64,000 nucleotides of DNA from Gnetum montanum (taxonomy: Eukaryota; Streptophyta; Gnetopsida; Gnetales; Gnetaceae): positions 218,058-282,057 of the forward strand of contig MNCI01003028.1 of assembly GCA_015680685.1 (NCBI GenBank), read 5' to 3'. Below the pieces are notes generated by a model, which saw only the letters and a list, made by a program, of their open reading frames with translations, had not been told where the DNA came from and made no database searches. Of this stretch, positions 23,511-35,849 are shown piece after piece; position 1 is the stretch's first letter, and each line of letters begins with the position of its first letter. The translations under genes were made by a program, and so were the position numbers.

Positions 23511-23635
23511 GAACTGAGGACCCCATATGATTAGCATAGGTGGCCATCTCCCCCATGACTGAGTGGAAAGGAAGAGATCCAAAATAATGAGCACCTATTT
23601 GAATTTCTAAGAAGTGTCCAACTTCTCCCAATTGA

Positions 23636-24364
23636 TCATCTTAAACTAAGGGGTGGAAGTTGGCGACGCTCACATTCCAATGTGTCTATGCTTTCGTTGT
23701 TGGCATGGCTAGTCTCCTCAGTTTGTTCCATGCATATTTGTCTGCTCCTTCCAGTAGCTGTCAACCATGGGGTGTCTACTATTGGTTGTGTGGTTGCTAC
23801 ATACAGGCATCTTTGTTTCAAAGTTTCAAGAGCACACCTGTTACATGGAGGCATTTCCTCCATGTCATCACCCAATGAATCACTGTATGTGATGCATAGA
23901 ACTTTCCTCTTCTCGATCTTTCCATAAATATTTATCTTAGAAATTTCCAAGGAAAGATCATGGATCCTAAGGCATGTGTCTATTGTACTTAGCCATGCCC
24001 TTCCCATTATAATTGGGAAGTCCCCTTCATTGTTGTTGACCTCAATCATAAAAAAATAAACTAGGTAAGACCAACCACACACAATGGTAATGATATCCTC
24101 CACCAATCCCAAGGGAATGGTGATGGACTGGTTTGTCAGCTCTATTTGAATGTTTCTCTTCTTAAGTTGGGGCAGGTTCCAGGTGTGATACATCTCTCGT
24201 GAAATTAAGTTAACTCCAAAACCTGAGTCAAGAAGAGCCCTATGTGGTTTATTTTTGGTGATTTGTAAATATATTAAGGGACTCCGAAGGTTAGTTAATT
24301 TCCTGGGAAGGTGGCCTACCTTGATCCAGTTGGTTACGGTATGCGTTAACATAACTGTATGCAT
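23636..24364 (-). CDS. Element B aspartic protease region
   Basis: The best preserved protease of the family: 242 codons open. In order: TNWIKVGHLPRKL, ALLDSGFGVNLISREMY (active site D-S-G kept, near residue 45), a flap-like region QSITIPLGLVEDII, IIMGRAWLSTI (psi-loop), then a 100-residue tail with CNRCALE and LYVATTQ. It is the C-terminal part of the gag-protease frame rather than a separate gene, and the first Met is only the first Met of the open stretch. A retropepsin of this kind would cut the Gag precursor. The stop before RT is at the same place as in D. Confidence 0.65.
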   Translation of the reverse strand: MHTVMLTHTVTNWIKVGHLPRKLTNLRSPLIYLQITKNKPHRALLDSGFGVNLISREMYHTWNLPQLKKRNIQIELTNQSITIPLGLVEDIITIVCGWSYLVYFFMIEVNNNEGDFPIIMGRAWLSTIDTCLRIHDLSLEISKINIYGKIEKRKVLCITYSDSLGDDMEEMPPCNRCALETLKQRCLYVATTQPIVDTPWLTATGRSRQICMEQTEETSHANNESIDTLECERRQLPPLSLR

Positions 24365-24990
24365 TAAGCTCTATTGGACTGAAGGGTGCTCTGAAGTGTT
24401 AGATGGTGGAGGAGTGTACATGGGCCCAACCACTTGTTGTTACAAGAGTTTGTCTGGGCTTTTGGTTCTGAAGAAGGGTCTTCTCTTCTTACAGTTGTTA
24501 GAACCAGTAGCAGGTTGAATATTTATAGCTCTTGCAGCATGACGTTGCTACAGTTGGGTAGGAAGTTTCCCTTGCATTCTTGGATCAGGAGGTGTTATGA
24601 GAACTACTTGTGAAAGAGGTGCGGATGGATTTGGAGGATGGTGTGGGTATGGAGTGTCTCCAAGAGGAGGAGTCCTTCTGAAGTACTCCCGAACTTGGTA
24701 GTAACGGTGGGGGGTTGTGTGACTCATAGAGTCACTTGGAGAAATCGGCTGCTACACATAATATCCATAAGGGTCAGGCTATCGGTAAGGGTACTGATGT
24801 TTTGGCGATGGCATCCCCCATGACTATGGGTATTGCCACTACTGATGCTTTTCGATGGGTTGTGGTGGAGTTCCACTTGGATAATACGTTAAGGGTTGGT
24901 GGAACTACCTTTGGTTACCTTGTGAATAAGGTAACCTTCGGGTTGTTTGCCATTGGTTGAGTCTTGTATTAAGCGCATACACCCCAAACT
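24365..24990 (-). pseudogene. Element B Pro/Gln/Tyr-rich spacer between gag and protease
   Basis: Broken minus-strand frame matching the spacers of A and F (the YPSG..PQPI, QQWQYP and QGELPTQP blocks). It is low in complexity and probably disordered. Confidence 0.5.
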
Positions 24991-24991
24991 C

Positions 24992-26860
24992 CTATAGATC
25001 TGAAATAATTGGACAACATCCCTTAGGATGGTCATAGTAGCAGATCTCACATCCATCGTCATCGTCTGTGTCTGACTCCACAACCACATCAGAGTTAGTG
25101 ATTTTCCCCTTACCCTTGTTATGTACATGGCCTAAATCTCTCCACTTTGTCTTACCTTTATCACTACTTTGTTTTACCTTAGACTCTTCTACAATTTTTA
25201 AGACAGTTTCAATTTTAGAGTCTAAGGAACTCCATATGTCATCTACCTTAGCTGCTATTTCTATTGTGAGCTTTTGAAGTAGCAAGCTCTTCCTATTTAC
25301 CAACTCTTCGATTGGTGACTCATCCTCTTCATCGCAAAAATTCACTCCCTTCTTCCGAAGAGAGGGATCACGGTTGTACTCTTCCTCACTTTCCATTTTT
25401 CATAGCTCACCTTCTTCTTTTGCTACTTTCTCCAATAAGTGATGTACTTCATGGGCTCTAAGTTGTGAGAGTCTCCCTTGGGCATAAGTCCCAAGGGTTC
25501 TTCTAGTTTCATGCCTTAGCCCATCCACGATGTGGCAAAGTTGATCCCGCTAAGCGTACCCATGGCTCGGGCAACGATGTAACAATGTGTAGTAGTGGGC
25601 CATGGTAGCATCCAAGGGTTCATGAGTACCTTGCTTCTAGCCTTGGATCTGCTTACGTAAATTGGACACTCTAGAGTATGTCTGATACTTATCATTGAAT
25701 AGTTCTAACATCATACTCCACCTCCTGATGGTTTCTGGTTCCAAGGACCGGTACCAACTCTCTGCTTCTTTGGTGAGTGTCCTTGGGAAAAACTTAAGTT
25801 TTTTCCACTCATTTTCTATATTCTACAAGGCATAGGCATCGTGTAATGCCTGTAAATGATTTTGTAGATCTGCATTGTATCCCCCTTCAAATCGTGGGAT
25901 ATTGTTCATGTCTAAACATTTGATTCGACTATCTTTTAAATGCCTTGTGGGAATCCTAACTGCCTCCATTATGTCAAGCATACTTTGGGTTGCGAGTAGG
26001 GGCTCTTCATGATCATCTCTTTCATGATGCCTATGATGTCTGCATTGTTCCCTACTCTCCCTACGTCCTTGCCCTTGTCCTCTCTCTCAACTTTCCCGTC
26101 GATGTCTCTTGTTTTGTCTACCTTTATCCTCTCCATTGTGTTCATGATGGCTACACCCAGATGTGGAAGGAGAGGGTGACTGATGTGAAGAAGGGGAAGA
26201 AGAAGGGGAACCATCACCATGATGATGTTTCTTCTCTTCTCTTCGACTGCTATGGTCCCGATCGTGGTGACGATCTGAGTGCCCATCCTTAGCATGAGCG
26301 GTTGTTCCCTCTATGAACAGTTGGTGTTCATGGGCATTAGAACCATGGTTATGTATCATTGGTCATAGGTTCTGATACCCAACCTCCTCATCATCGTTAG
26401 GAGGGGGAACATCATTTGCTAAAGAACCTATTATAAGGGGTTCCTCATCTCCTATTTCGCTAAGGACGTGCAGACCTTTTCCCTTCAAAAGTGTATGTTG
26501 GCTCTCCTGCCTTGAGTCCCTCATACATTGTGCTTCTGTAGGATGATAACCCCTTATATCAAAGTCTTCCACAACGTATTCAGCATATAATTCAGTCATG
26601 CCTATCTGTGCTAAGGCATGGAAAAGCATGTGAGAGACTGATCGATCTAGGGGTAACACGATGTTACCTTGCAAATCTCTCCATTACAGCTACTCGTCTT
26701 GATGGAGGATAAAGGTAAATTTTGGAATATACTCATCGGGATGAGTATAAACTATCTTGTATTGTTTAGGACTTGGCTGATTTCGGCTATGTGTTTTATG
26801 TTGCTGACTGTCTCATGTGTGGTCCTTAGGTGGTGAGTTGCTCTTATGAGAAGAAGACAT
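24992..26860 (-). pseudogene. Element B gag
   Basis: The start MSSSHKSNSPP is at 26860 on the minus strand, as in A and D. Stops follow soon (for example in the DE*L*WRDLQ region). Open parts: 26363-26674 (FHALAQIGM...), 26087-26359 (a His/Arg/Asp-rich then Ser/Pro-rich stretch) and 24992-25396 (charged segment and knuckle CEICYYDHPKGC at about 25013-25051). The Retrotrans_gag core lies at about 25400-25960. This is the same layout as F, whose frame is intact over most of its length. Confidence 0.75.
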
Positions 26861-26986
26861 TTTGATTTATCAGTGTGCTAATTTCACCATTATAAAATTT
26901 TTTTGTTAATTAACCTGAAGGTTTGTTTAGGTTCCCAATGATGTGAGTGATATCCTTTATGTTCTATTCAACGCACAAACACTTAG

Positions 26987-27004
26987 ACCTTGGCAATGGC
27001 GCCA
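26987..27004 (-). other. Primer-binding site of element B (tRNA-Asp)
   Basis: The minus strand reads TGGCGCCATTGCCAAGGT, 14 of 18 matching the complement of the plant tRNA-Asp 3' end, one base from the LTR. Confidence 0.8.
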
Positions 27005-27005
27005 A

Positions 27006-28018
27006 TGATGAGTGGTGAGGTACCCCTACACTTAACCATACAAAACGAGCATAGCATGTGCGATCCAATCGAACTCCACAGACTAAGTGCCTACACGCCC
27101 CATGGAACACTTGGGGTTAATCATTCGTTGTCTTCCCAGACTTACTTATAGTTGTCATGGTGTATGATTAAGTAAGTCCAAGGTATATGATTTTTATAGT
27201 CTTTTATGTTTTATGTCTTCTATGCTAAAGGGTGAAGGGTTGAGAAACTAAGTACTAACTCTAACTAATGAACTAAGTCTAAATTACCTAGCATCAGCAT
27301 CCGTTCCCACTTACCATACACACCTTGAACTGATGCAACTGCGACTACCAAATGCTAATCATTGTTGGGATCACCATACATAACGCACGTGCTTGAAGTG
27401 ATCGTACTAAGGCACTTAACTAGGAGGAAAGGATTGAGAGAATCTATCTCGCCTAAGTGCGATGAGTAGCTGATTCCTTAACTAATTGTACACATCTAGG
27501 ACTACCACTGGGATTACTAAGCACAGACCCTGAATCTGCCACTGGGTTACCAAGTAGTCACATGAGATGCTCGTAATCAAGTCGTACTCATACCGCATGC
27601 GATGAGCAGCTGATTCCTTGACTATCCATACACATCCTTAGATGCTTGTAATCAAGTCATACTCATACCACATTCTAGGAGTTTAAGGGTGAAAGAGAAA
27701 CAATAAATAAAATCCTATTCCATGCACTACAAGGTTTATCTGGAAAGCTCGTCTTTATTGCCGTACACAACTTGTGTTCAAGTACAATGTTGCTTGAATA
27801 AAGATCCGTTCACTTTGAGACTCCTACTGCGGGCACATGGAAAATATTCTATCTCTGGAGTGATCAAACTTCCATAGTTTCCCTACTTCTAAACCAGGAT
27901 GGGAAATAAGGGGAGTGCTACCTTTTATTTATAGATATGGTGGCAGACCGTGATATTGCGTATGCGACATCGAAGGGGAAGACGCGATATCATGGCTCAT
28001 GTGAATCACGTCTCATCA
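27006..28018 (-). repeat. 5' LTR of element B
   Basis: 1013 bases, partner of 20523-21566. It is shorter mainly because part of the palindrome array next to the LTR end is missing. TATA at 27924-27933 on the minus strand. Confidence 0.85.
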
Positions 28019-29500
28019 AAAGCTAACCTTCTTCTAAGGTCTAGGCTCCATAATTTTTCCACTTCTAGTAGGGATAGAATGCAATTATTTCTTACCCTTC
28101 CTTTGGAATGTCGGATTTTTCTCAAGTTGAGAAGGTAATTTGTTTTTTGTTAAATATTGAAATCTTTTCCTTGTTTCATTCATGAATTACCTACTTTCTT
28201 TAATGAAGGAAGTAAGACATTGAGTGAGTTTATCCAAGTGTTTACTAGTTGGGCTCTTAAAAGACTATAATTATTTTGAGAATATTGTTGTTGAAAAGGT
28301 GGTATTTGTTGGAATGTTACTATTGGTTAGCTTCTATATTATTGAAAAGCCTTCATAGATTCTTGTACTTCCTCATGACAAAATGCTAAGGTTGGACAAG
28401 TGGTGCAATCATGTTGTTGGCTACCAAAAATATTACATACTTGACATTACACTAGAATGGTTTATTTCTTTATTAAATGTGTCAACTCATCCACTTCTTT
28501 ATCTAATTGTTTATTTTTTTGAGTCATGAATTGCATGACATTGGGTTTTGGCCATCTCTTACTTTGATCAACCAATGAATCTATTATTCTTCAACCATCC
28601 TCTAGTGTTACATTCAATATATTTCCACCACACACAAAGTCAACATTTTTCCTACAATATGATAATAAGCCTTCTACAAAGATTTGGATAAGTTGATGGG
28701 CTAGAAATCCATGGTTGAAATTTTTTATGTGCAACCCTTTGAACCAATCAAAATTACTTACATAATCCTCATCTTCTTGTTGCATGAAACTTATCAGTTG
28801 CTTCCTTTATTAGTACAACCTATCATTGGAAAGAAACCTTTGGAGAAAGGTAACCTTGAATTTATCCCATGAACTAATCTATGCCCTAAGGATTTGTAGC
28901 AAAAAATTAGCTTTATATTTCAAGGATGATTTAAAGGTAATCATCTTAGTTCTATCTCAACTTTGAGGTGCCAACATTGTAAGTGTGGTTTAAAATTTTC
29001 TTATATGAGTGACTAGATATTCGTCATTTTTTCCCCTAAAAATAAGTAGTAAATGAATGTTTTTTACTTTAACATCCCTACTTTGGAGAAAAACTAATGG
29101 TCCTTGAGGTATTATTGATGTTCTTTGGTTTAATAGGTCCCCAGGAGTTTGACCTTAGTAAGCCTATCCAACAGGAATATTATAGCCTATACTACCAAAG
29201 GAAAAAGAAATTGAGCCAAATGAAAGTAGAAGAGATGTATGGTGTGAAGTAGACCCAATTGTAAAAGTAGTAGTTACTATTGGAGTTACAATTGAACTTG
29301 GTATAGAAAAAAAGGCAACTAATGTGATGGAAATTTGTAGATTCAATGTATTCACTAGTTGAGTGGTTCCTCCCATTGTGATCACATTACTTAATATTTG
29401 GTTGGAACTTAAATTTTGAGATCATGCCACCATAGTTGAACTCAGGGTTTGCGTTGTGATAATTGGGATATTAAAAAGAGAGTTGAAAGATGTAGAAAAT
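28019..29500 (-). pseudogene. H1 gag
   Basis: Minus-strand broken frames aligned with H2 39770-41130. The piece 28591-28785 reads QQEDEDYV...F.WFKGL, then HGFLAHQLIQIFVEGL, then CGGNILN, the C-terminal helices of the Retrotrans_gag domain ('F.Q.ddEsl...W.RFk.Ll...P.HG......I..Fy.GL'). 29164-29385 covers the hydrophobic N-terminal part. The left end is at the element B target duplication. Confidence 0.6.
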
Positions 29501-30046
29501 TTCAATTTTGGCCTTTCCCTTTCTTGAAGGATTTCTATTGAATCTCACTCCTTCTTACAATGTTGCTCATCCATAGAGGTTAAGGGGATGGGGATAGGCT
29601 ATCCTTCCTCCTCTTGGTCTTATTTCAAATTGGTTTAGATATGTTTATAATAACTAGTGGTATTTCTAGGAGGCTAATTTCAATTTCAATTTCTAGGTTT
29701 CTTAGTTGGTTTCATGTAACAAACACACTCTTCCTTAGCACATTCATGGATAACCAATCCTAAGACCTTGCAAATTAATTTAATTACCGCTAAAATTACT
29801 ACCTTAATTGTAAATTTCTTGATACTTTCTTTAGTTTGGGAAATCAAAGGGGTTGATTCTTGCAATTATACCTTTTCTTTATTTTTAATTTTTTTCGCAC
29901 AAGAAAAACAATTAAAAGAAACCATTTCTAAAACTACAAATAAAAGAAACAAAAAGGAAAATAGTGTGTAGCTTTTTAGAAGTTCTAAATCTATAGAATA
30001 AATTTTAAAACATATAGAATCCCTAATGATGATTACTCTACTAGCC
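29501..30046 (-). other. H1 untranslated leader
   Basis: Sequence between the gag start and the primer site. It matches 41130-41780 of H2. No frame is conserved. Confidence 0.45.
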
Positions 30047-30064
30047 TCCTTAGCAAAAATGCCA
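30047..30064 (-). other. Primer-binding site of H1
   Basis: The minus strand reads TGGCATTTTTGCTAAGGA. It is a worn form of the H2 site at 41783-41800 and of the tRNA-Asp complement; almost all differences are transitions. It lies three bases left of the middle LTR. Confidence 0.55.
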
Positions 30065-30067
30065 AAT

Positions 30068-30994
30068 TGACAAGCCAACCAAGGTTTGATGCTAAGTTAC
30101 CTTTGTTGTAGAGAAGTCTCCTTGTCTATGACTAACCTACGAGTCATATCCATGGATTAACAGTTCAAAGTTAAAGAGATCATTAAGATAATAAATGGTT
30201 AGATCCAAATCCAATTGAAATTCCACACTTAAGACTATCACTTATAAGTAAAATCGCATTCTTCACCCTAACTTTTAATCTTAAGTTCAAAGGTGGAAAT
30301 AAAATGATTAAACCAAATTGAAATTACATAAAATTAACATAACTACTAGAAGATTACAATGGAGATGTTACCTAATATGTGACCCTACTTCAATGTTTTT
30401 AAAATGTAGAAACTTTCTAGCCTCATAAGAAATCTAACAGTTGTTGATTGCCACAAGGTTTCAACAATATTCCTTAATAATTTTTATTAAAAGAACTCAA
30501 TAAGAGATTCAATTTGGCATGGGTTTCTCTAGGGTTTGGCCAAAAATCCCCTAAAAAACATAGAACCTCTTCATTTATATTGAAGAAAACTTGGCCAAAA
30601 TTAGGAAAATCATTATTTAACAAAGTCAATTTGTATTGGATACTTTAATATCAATCAGTTACAATATATCAAACTATATCATAGTTTCTATGTTTTTCGA
30701 TGATTGATTTAGATTTTACTAGCAATGCAAATCAATATCTTGATTCCCTGGTGATGTATGTTCTCCCATAATTGAATGTTATGAATTCTTATTGTGACAG
30801 CTATAAAAATCGATAAAATGTAGGTTGATCTCCATCGATCCCATGATGACTTATGATATCAAAGATTCATTTAGAAAAGTAGTACTTATCAATAATCATC
30901 ATAAAAATTGATACATTCTAATAAAGTAAAATAGTAAAAAAAAAAAAGGTTAAGGTTTTAATAAGTTAAAATTGGAATAATTTGGGATTCATCA
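30068..30994 (-). repeat. Middle LTR shared by H1 (5' LTR) and H2 (3' LTR)
   Basis: 927 bases, from TGACAAGCCAACC to GGATTCATCA on the plus strand. It matches 41804-42727 (924 bases) over its full length. On its left is the H1 primer site, on its right the H2 polypurine tract, so a single LTR serves both elements. Confidence 0.75.
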
Positions 30995-31005
30995 TAGCCC
31001 CCTAC
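30995..31005 (-). other. Polypurine tract of H2
   Basis: Plus TAGCCCCCTAC, that is GTAGGGGGCTA on the coding strand, directly before the 3' LTR. The H1 equivalent at 7652-7662 is degraded. Confidence 0.6.
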
Positions 31006-31747
31006 TAGTTGTTGGCCAATGCCTAGCTAGTTAAGGTAGAAAAATGATTATATTTCTAATATCTAATTTCTAACTTGCATAACATAGCTAACAAGGTGGC
31101 TATAAAAATAGTTGAACTAGAAATCAATACATAATTTCATAATCACATTCACATTAATATCCTTTTTCCAAAAGAAATCAAACAGTGGTATATTATAATT
31201 GAGTCATATATATGTATATTTAGAAGCAAAAAAACATTAACCATTTAACCATCCATCATAGTTCCACTTTTAAAAATAAAAATTAAATTGTTCATGTCCC
31301 TGCAATGGTTGCATAGCCATATAAATAAACAAAAATCAACATGAGAATTAAGGTAATGATCAATCCTCTCATCCTCCCTCCATCTCCATATCTTCTTCAA
31401 AATGAAAGAGATTTTCCCCTCCATCATCATTCTAGATTTTAAGGATGGACATGTTTTTCAATGTCTGCCACGTTCTTATCCATGGTGATGAGGTTTGAGC
31501 TAACCCTTTCCAACACCATTAATATCTTCCTATGGATGGATCAAACCTCTTGAAGCTGGTTGTGGACATACTATCTAAACTTCCAAACTTCATTGTTTTC
31601 AAGTGTTAATGAAGAGCTTGGATCATCTGATTCCTTCATGAATGAGTCAAATTTTGTATAGATCTTTAGAGAATAGGTGAATATGTTCTTTTTAAGGACT
31701 ATGAGGTGCACCTTCATGCCTGTTTGAAGTTTTGGTATTCCAAACTT

Positions 31748-32102
31748 TTAGAGAATGGATGAAATGAGGAATGGAAAGTAAAGCTTTAATGAATCATTAT
31801 TGTAATAATAAATGAGATACCTAATCAGGAGGTAAGAAAAATTTGCTTTCTCCCCAACCTTCAAGGCCTTCATCACTTGAAGCATCAGACTCAAAATATA
31901 GGTTATATGCATGGATGGTAGGACATTCGTGATGATCATATATGTCATTACACAATGCTTTGGTTGAAGGTTTATGAAATATAAACCTTATTACTATAGG
32001 TGAATAGATTTTGATGCACCAACAAATTGATTGAAGAAGCTCTACTTCTCTTCTATGTTGGCCTTGGGTTGAAAATATCACACCCTGTGGGCAGTAATCC
32101 AA
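31748..32102 (-). pseudogene. Fragment of the H-family 3' ORF in H2
   Basis: Two overlapping open pieces in different frames. They match the H1 piece 8279-8623 (the HECPTIHAYNLYF...SDEGLE and LIRYLIYYYNNDSLKL blocks). Function unknown. Confidence 0.4.
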
Positions 32103-33862
32103 ACCACTCTTGAAGCATTACCACCATCACCTTCATGTGCATCTTCCTAATTGAGGAAACCAAATAGCACTCTAGAGGATCAACCTTAGTGAGGTATGGC
32201 TTGAGGTTCTAATAGAATTCCAAGATATCTTAATGAATGAATTAGTCAATAGGGGGTTAGATAAAGGCCTCACACCCCATTTTTTCTAGTTTTTGTTGCA
32301 CCACAACATCCGTTTGATCAAACCACTTGAAATAGTTGGCCTCATGATGCCAGAGAGTGATATTTAGGCATTCACTTCTAGGTGCTTGTAATACAAAGAA
32401 AAAAATTTAACATATGAAAGTTATTGGAAATTTCTTTGGTAATCCCCATGCTTACCTTGGCTTTTTGCTCTACATTAGAAGACTCAACCATTTATACTAG
32501 GGTAGGATGCTACACAAGGGGAAAAATTTATTGTTCCATTATCAACCCCAAAAAATGACATTGATTGGTAAGTAATACTTACCTTGGTAGAAGGAATAGT
32601 GATGGGTTGCACGTGGAGATCCCACTCTTGGTGTTGGTTCCTCAATGGAGGAGGCACCACTCCAATTAGTCGTGAAGAAGAAATTGAAGGTCCTAATCCT
32701 CCACAAAATTTTTGGGATAATGATTATCCCTCTCACGAGGTGGTTGCTTTAGAATGGATGACCACTTACTATTGCATTTTTTTTTCATATTTTAAAGATA
32801 TTACTTTTTATCATGGCATTAATATAGATTGATACAAATTGGGTCAAACTTCATCATTGCATCAATAATAATCAATACAAAAAGTACAGACACTTATGCT
32901 ATATCAATTTTTTTCACAGTTGTGCTAATAACACATAGGACATTCAGAAAAATTTCAATTGATCTTCTTTAATGAAATTGATATTGCTTTATATGACTAA
33001 ACAACATATCAAAACACATTGTCATCACATTGTTTAGATGTGAGATATTTAGGAAAATTTATTCTTCACTAATTCATATTAATTAAATCAATATGAATAA
33101 ATATCTCAGTGTTTTAACACTTCCATTTGAATTGATAACATCAATAAGTATATTGATAACCTGAATTGTGTTTCACATCTTATTGATTTATATTACAAGG
33201 ATTGATATACCATGACGTTACTTTTAACAAGACATTGAACTCACAATGTCTCTCAATACTACCAATTTCCAAAAGTTGGATTTCTATCAATGACATCTAT
33301 GGACATCGACCTCATGATATCCTTTGATAAAAATATTTGCAATAATCACCTTACATCATGTGATGTGATACAAATCAATAGTAAATCAATAAATTTATTT
33401 ACTTAATGATATAAAAAATTTTATTTCTTTTCACTCCTTATTATTGATTCTTATTATTATGGTAGGAATACACATATAACTCCATTAGGAAGGTCCTTGC
33501 TAGGATTACTTGGGCTAAACATCACCTCACAAGGTTTGTTTCATTTGGTGCAAGAATGTCTTACAATCTCAAGGTCTTTACATTTCCTTATTTTTAAGGA
33601 TTTGATATGTATTTATTGCAGCAAACTCATTTCTTAATTTTCTCTTAGATCAACTTCCATGTTGGTTATGCCCTACTATCCTATCCATTTGAAGTTGGTT
33701 ATCCTCTAATAATTAGACTAGGATATGTTCCATACCTAGGTTAATTACTTAAATAATTATTGAGTAAATATGAATTTGGTTGGCCAAGAGGATATACTAA
33801 AAGGAAAAACTACTATGGGTTTTATATATCCTTCACTATGTATGAAAAATTAGTAGACTTGG

Positions 33863-34737
33863 TGATGGGACATGATATTTCATGGGCTGCAATATCGTGT
33901 ATGCAATATCGCATCCGCCACGATATTACATCCCATGCAACATCGCGTATGCGATATTGTGTTGTCCCCTCAATATCGTGTACGCGATATCACAGTCCGC
34001 CGCCAAATCTATAAATAAGAGGCAGCTCTCCCTTGTTTTCTCATCTAGATCTAGACCCTTAGCAAAACACTGGCAGTTTTACCTCTCCAAAGATAGAATA
34101 TTTTCCATGTGCCCGCAGCAGGAGCTCCAAAGTGAACGAATCTTTTTTCAAGCAGATATTGTACCTGAACACATATTTGTGTACGGATATAAAGATGAAC
34201 TTCTTGGATAAACCTTGCAGTGTATGGAATAGGCTAAATAGGACTTTTATTTATTATTATTTACTATTCATCATTTACATGCTTTATTAGGAATTAAATC
34301 TCTCTCAACCCTTCTCTCCTAGTTAAGTGCCTCAGTACGACCGCTTCGAGCACGTGCGTTACACATGGTGATCCCAACAACGATTAGCGTTTGGTAACCA
34401 CGATTGCATTGGTTTAGGGTATGAATGGTAAGTGGGAACAGATGTTGACACTAGGTTAACTCAAACTTAGTTAGTTAGTTAGAGTTAGTAATTAGTCTCT
34501 TCAACCCTTCACCTTTTAGCACAGGAGATAAAACTGAAAAATCTATAAAAATCATATACCTCAGACTTACTTAACCATACACCATGACAAATACAAGTAA
34601 GTCTAGGAAGACAACGAATAATTAACCTTAAGTGTTCCATGAGGCGTGTAGGCACTTAGTCTGCAGACTTCAACTGGATCACATGTGTTACGCTCGTATT
34701 CATATGGTTGAGTGTAGGGGTACCTCACCACTCATCA
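33863..34737 (+). mobile_element. Element C: solo LTR of the S family
   Basis: 875 bases, TGATGGGAC to CTCATCA, with a perfect target duplication CTTGG at 33858-33862 and 34738-34742. The empty site is visible in H1 at about 10247 (ACTTGGGCCTTG). TATAAATAAG at 34010-34019. The palindrome array is long but decayed (33870-33995). It is flanked on both sides by H2 sequence, so the body was lost by LTR-LTR recombination. Confidence 0.9.
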
Positions 34738-35849
34738 CTTGGGCCTTGCAAATGTTAAGATCTAGAATGCTCCATCATAGTAGGGACTCGACCACTAACA
34801 CCTATGGAGGGCATAATGGGAAAAGAATGGAAGACCCTATATCTTGATGTAATAGTAGATATAATAGATGGTAACTCAAAAGAAAGTAGGAGAGATATGG
34901 CCAAAAATATAGAAGCAAAATAGAAATAAACAATACTCTTTAAAATGTAAAGTAACATAAATTAAGGGACAAAATAAGCCAAGTAAGGTAAATGATCAAA
35001 AATGAATGGATGTAGTAAAATACTTCTTGAGATAAGCCAATCCACCCTGTTTATTGTCATATCCTTATTGAAAGATGATGGCATAGAGAATATGTAGAAG
35101 GAATCATTGCTCCACCCATAGACACTCTACTTATGGAAGGAGGCTCTTGATGGATGCTGAAAATTATTAGCCTTAAGCATCACTCCAACCATAAGGTTCT
35201 TATGGAAGTGTGGCCTTGCTCATGATTGAAAGTTCCTATGGGTCCCTTTGGTCATATGAAAAATTTTCTTTTTTAAAAACAAATTTCTTCCATGCATTTT
35301 TCTTATTTTTTTTCTTACTTTCTTTTTCTTTTTCTTATTGGAAGTAGATAACAAGGCCATCTTTAATCATGAGGTTCTTGTGGAAGGCAAAGTTATTTTT
35401 GAATCTATTTAATGGATTGTTCTCCTGGGTGCTGAAACCAATTCTCACATGCTAATATCACCTTTATGGATAGTCCCAATATGATAGCCTATCCACCTTA
35501 TTAACTTATCCAAGAAAGTAATTAATAGAACCATTCATTAATGATCAAGAACTAAACCTGGTCATTGTTCCTATGATTCATGGAACCTAGAAAATTTAAA
35601 TAATATTATGAAGAAGAAAAAAAAAAGAGTTAGTTTACATGGTTTATTTGTTTATTACTCTAAGGCTTACCCTTATATGGATTTTGGGTTTAAAGCAACC
35701 TATCTCAAGGTAGGTGGAGTTGTCCTTCTCCCTTACATTCCAAACATGATGATAATGAATTCTTTAAAGTTCCAACTAACAATACAATTTCCTATTGTCC
35801 TCTACATTTCACAAGGAAACATTGTAGACTAAAATTCTTCTTTTGTCAT

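Larger units (their letters stand above)
21991..23635 (-). other. Element B 3' non-coding region with simple repeats
   Basis: Conserved with A, D and F in the same order. It has two additions: a CA run at 23328-23356, and at about 23380-23510 repeats of a 'GTAAAACAAAAA(C/T)' unit. A local near-duplicate 'AAATCAAAAAAATTGGG' occurs at about 22087-22124. Open frames with alternating Cys-Val here are only the CA run read as protein. Confidence 0.6.
20523..28018 (-). mobile_element. Element B: S-family gag-protease LTR retrotransposon
   Basis: 7.5 kb, minus strand. 3' LTR 20523-21566, 5' LTR 27006-28018, primer site 26987-27004. Perfect target duplication AAAGC at 20518-20522 and 28019-28023. Removing it joins two H1 segments that are continuous in H2 near 39770. 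It encodes gag and protease only. It is the longest S copy, because its LTRs carry an extra tandem duplication and the body has a simple-repeat block. Confidence 0.9.
31006..35405 (-). other. H2 region between integrase and 3' LTR, interrupted by solo LTR C
   Basis: About 3.5 kb without the solo LTR, matching H1 7652-10930. It contains the broken 3' ORF (best at 31748-32102). No catalytic domain was recognised. The position is that of the extra, sometimes env-like, ORF of Athila elements, but no signal peptide or membrane segment can be demonstrated. Confidence 0.5.

Noticed and set aside
23287-23631. Frames rich in Cys-Val and Phe on the minus strand
   Set aside because: Translation of a CA run and A-rich repeats in the non-coding tail of element B.
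25990-26292. 100-codon plus-strand frame
   Set aside because: Antisense shadow of the His/Ser/Pro-rich part of element B gag; the same happens at 53730-54035 in F.
33760-34211. Plus-strand frames of 84 and 109 codons with repeated Tyr-Arg-Ile-like words
   Set aside because: They read through the palindrome array and R region of solo LTR C; other LTR copies do not keep the frame.
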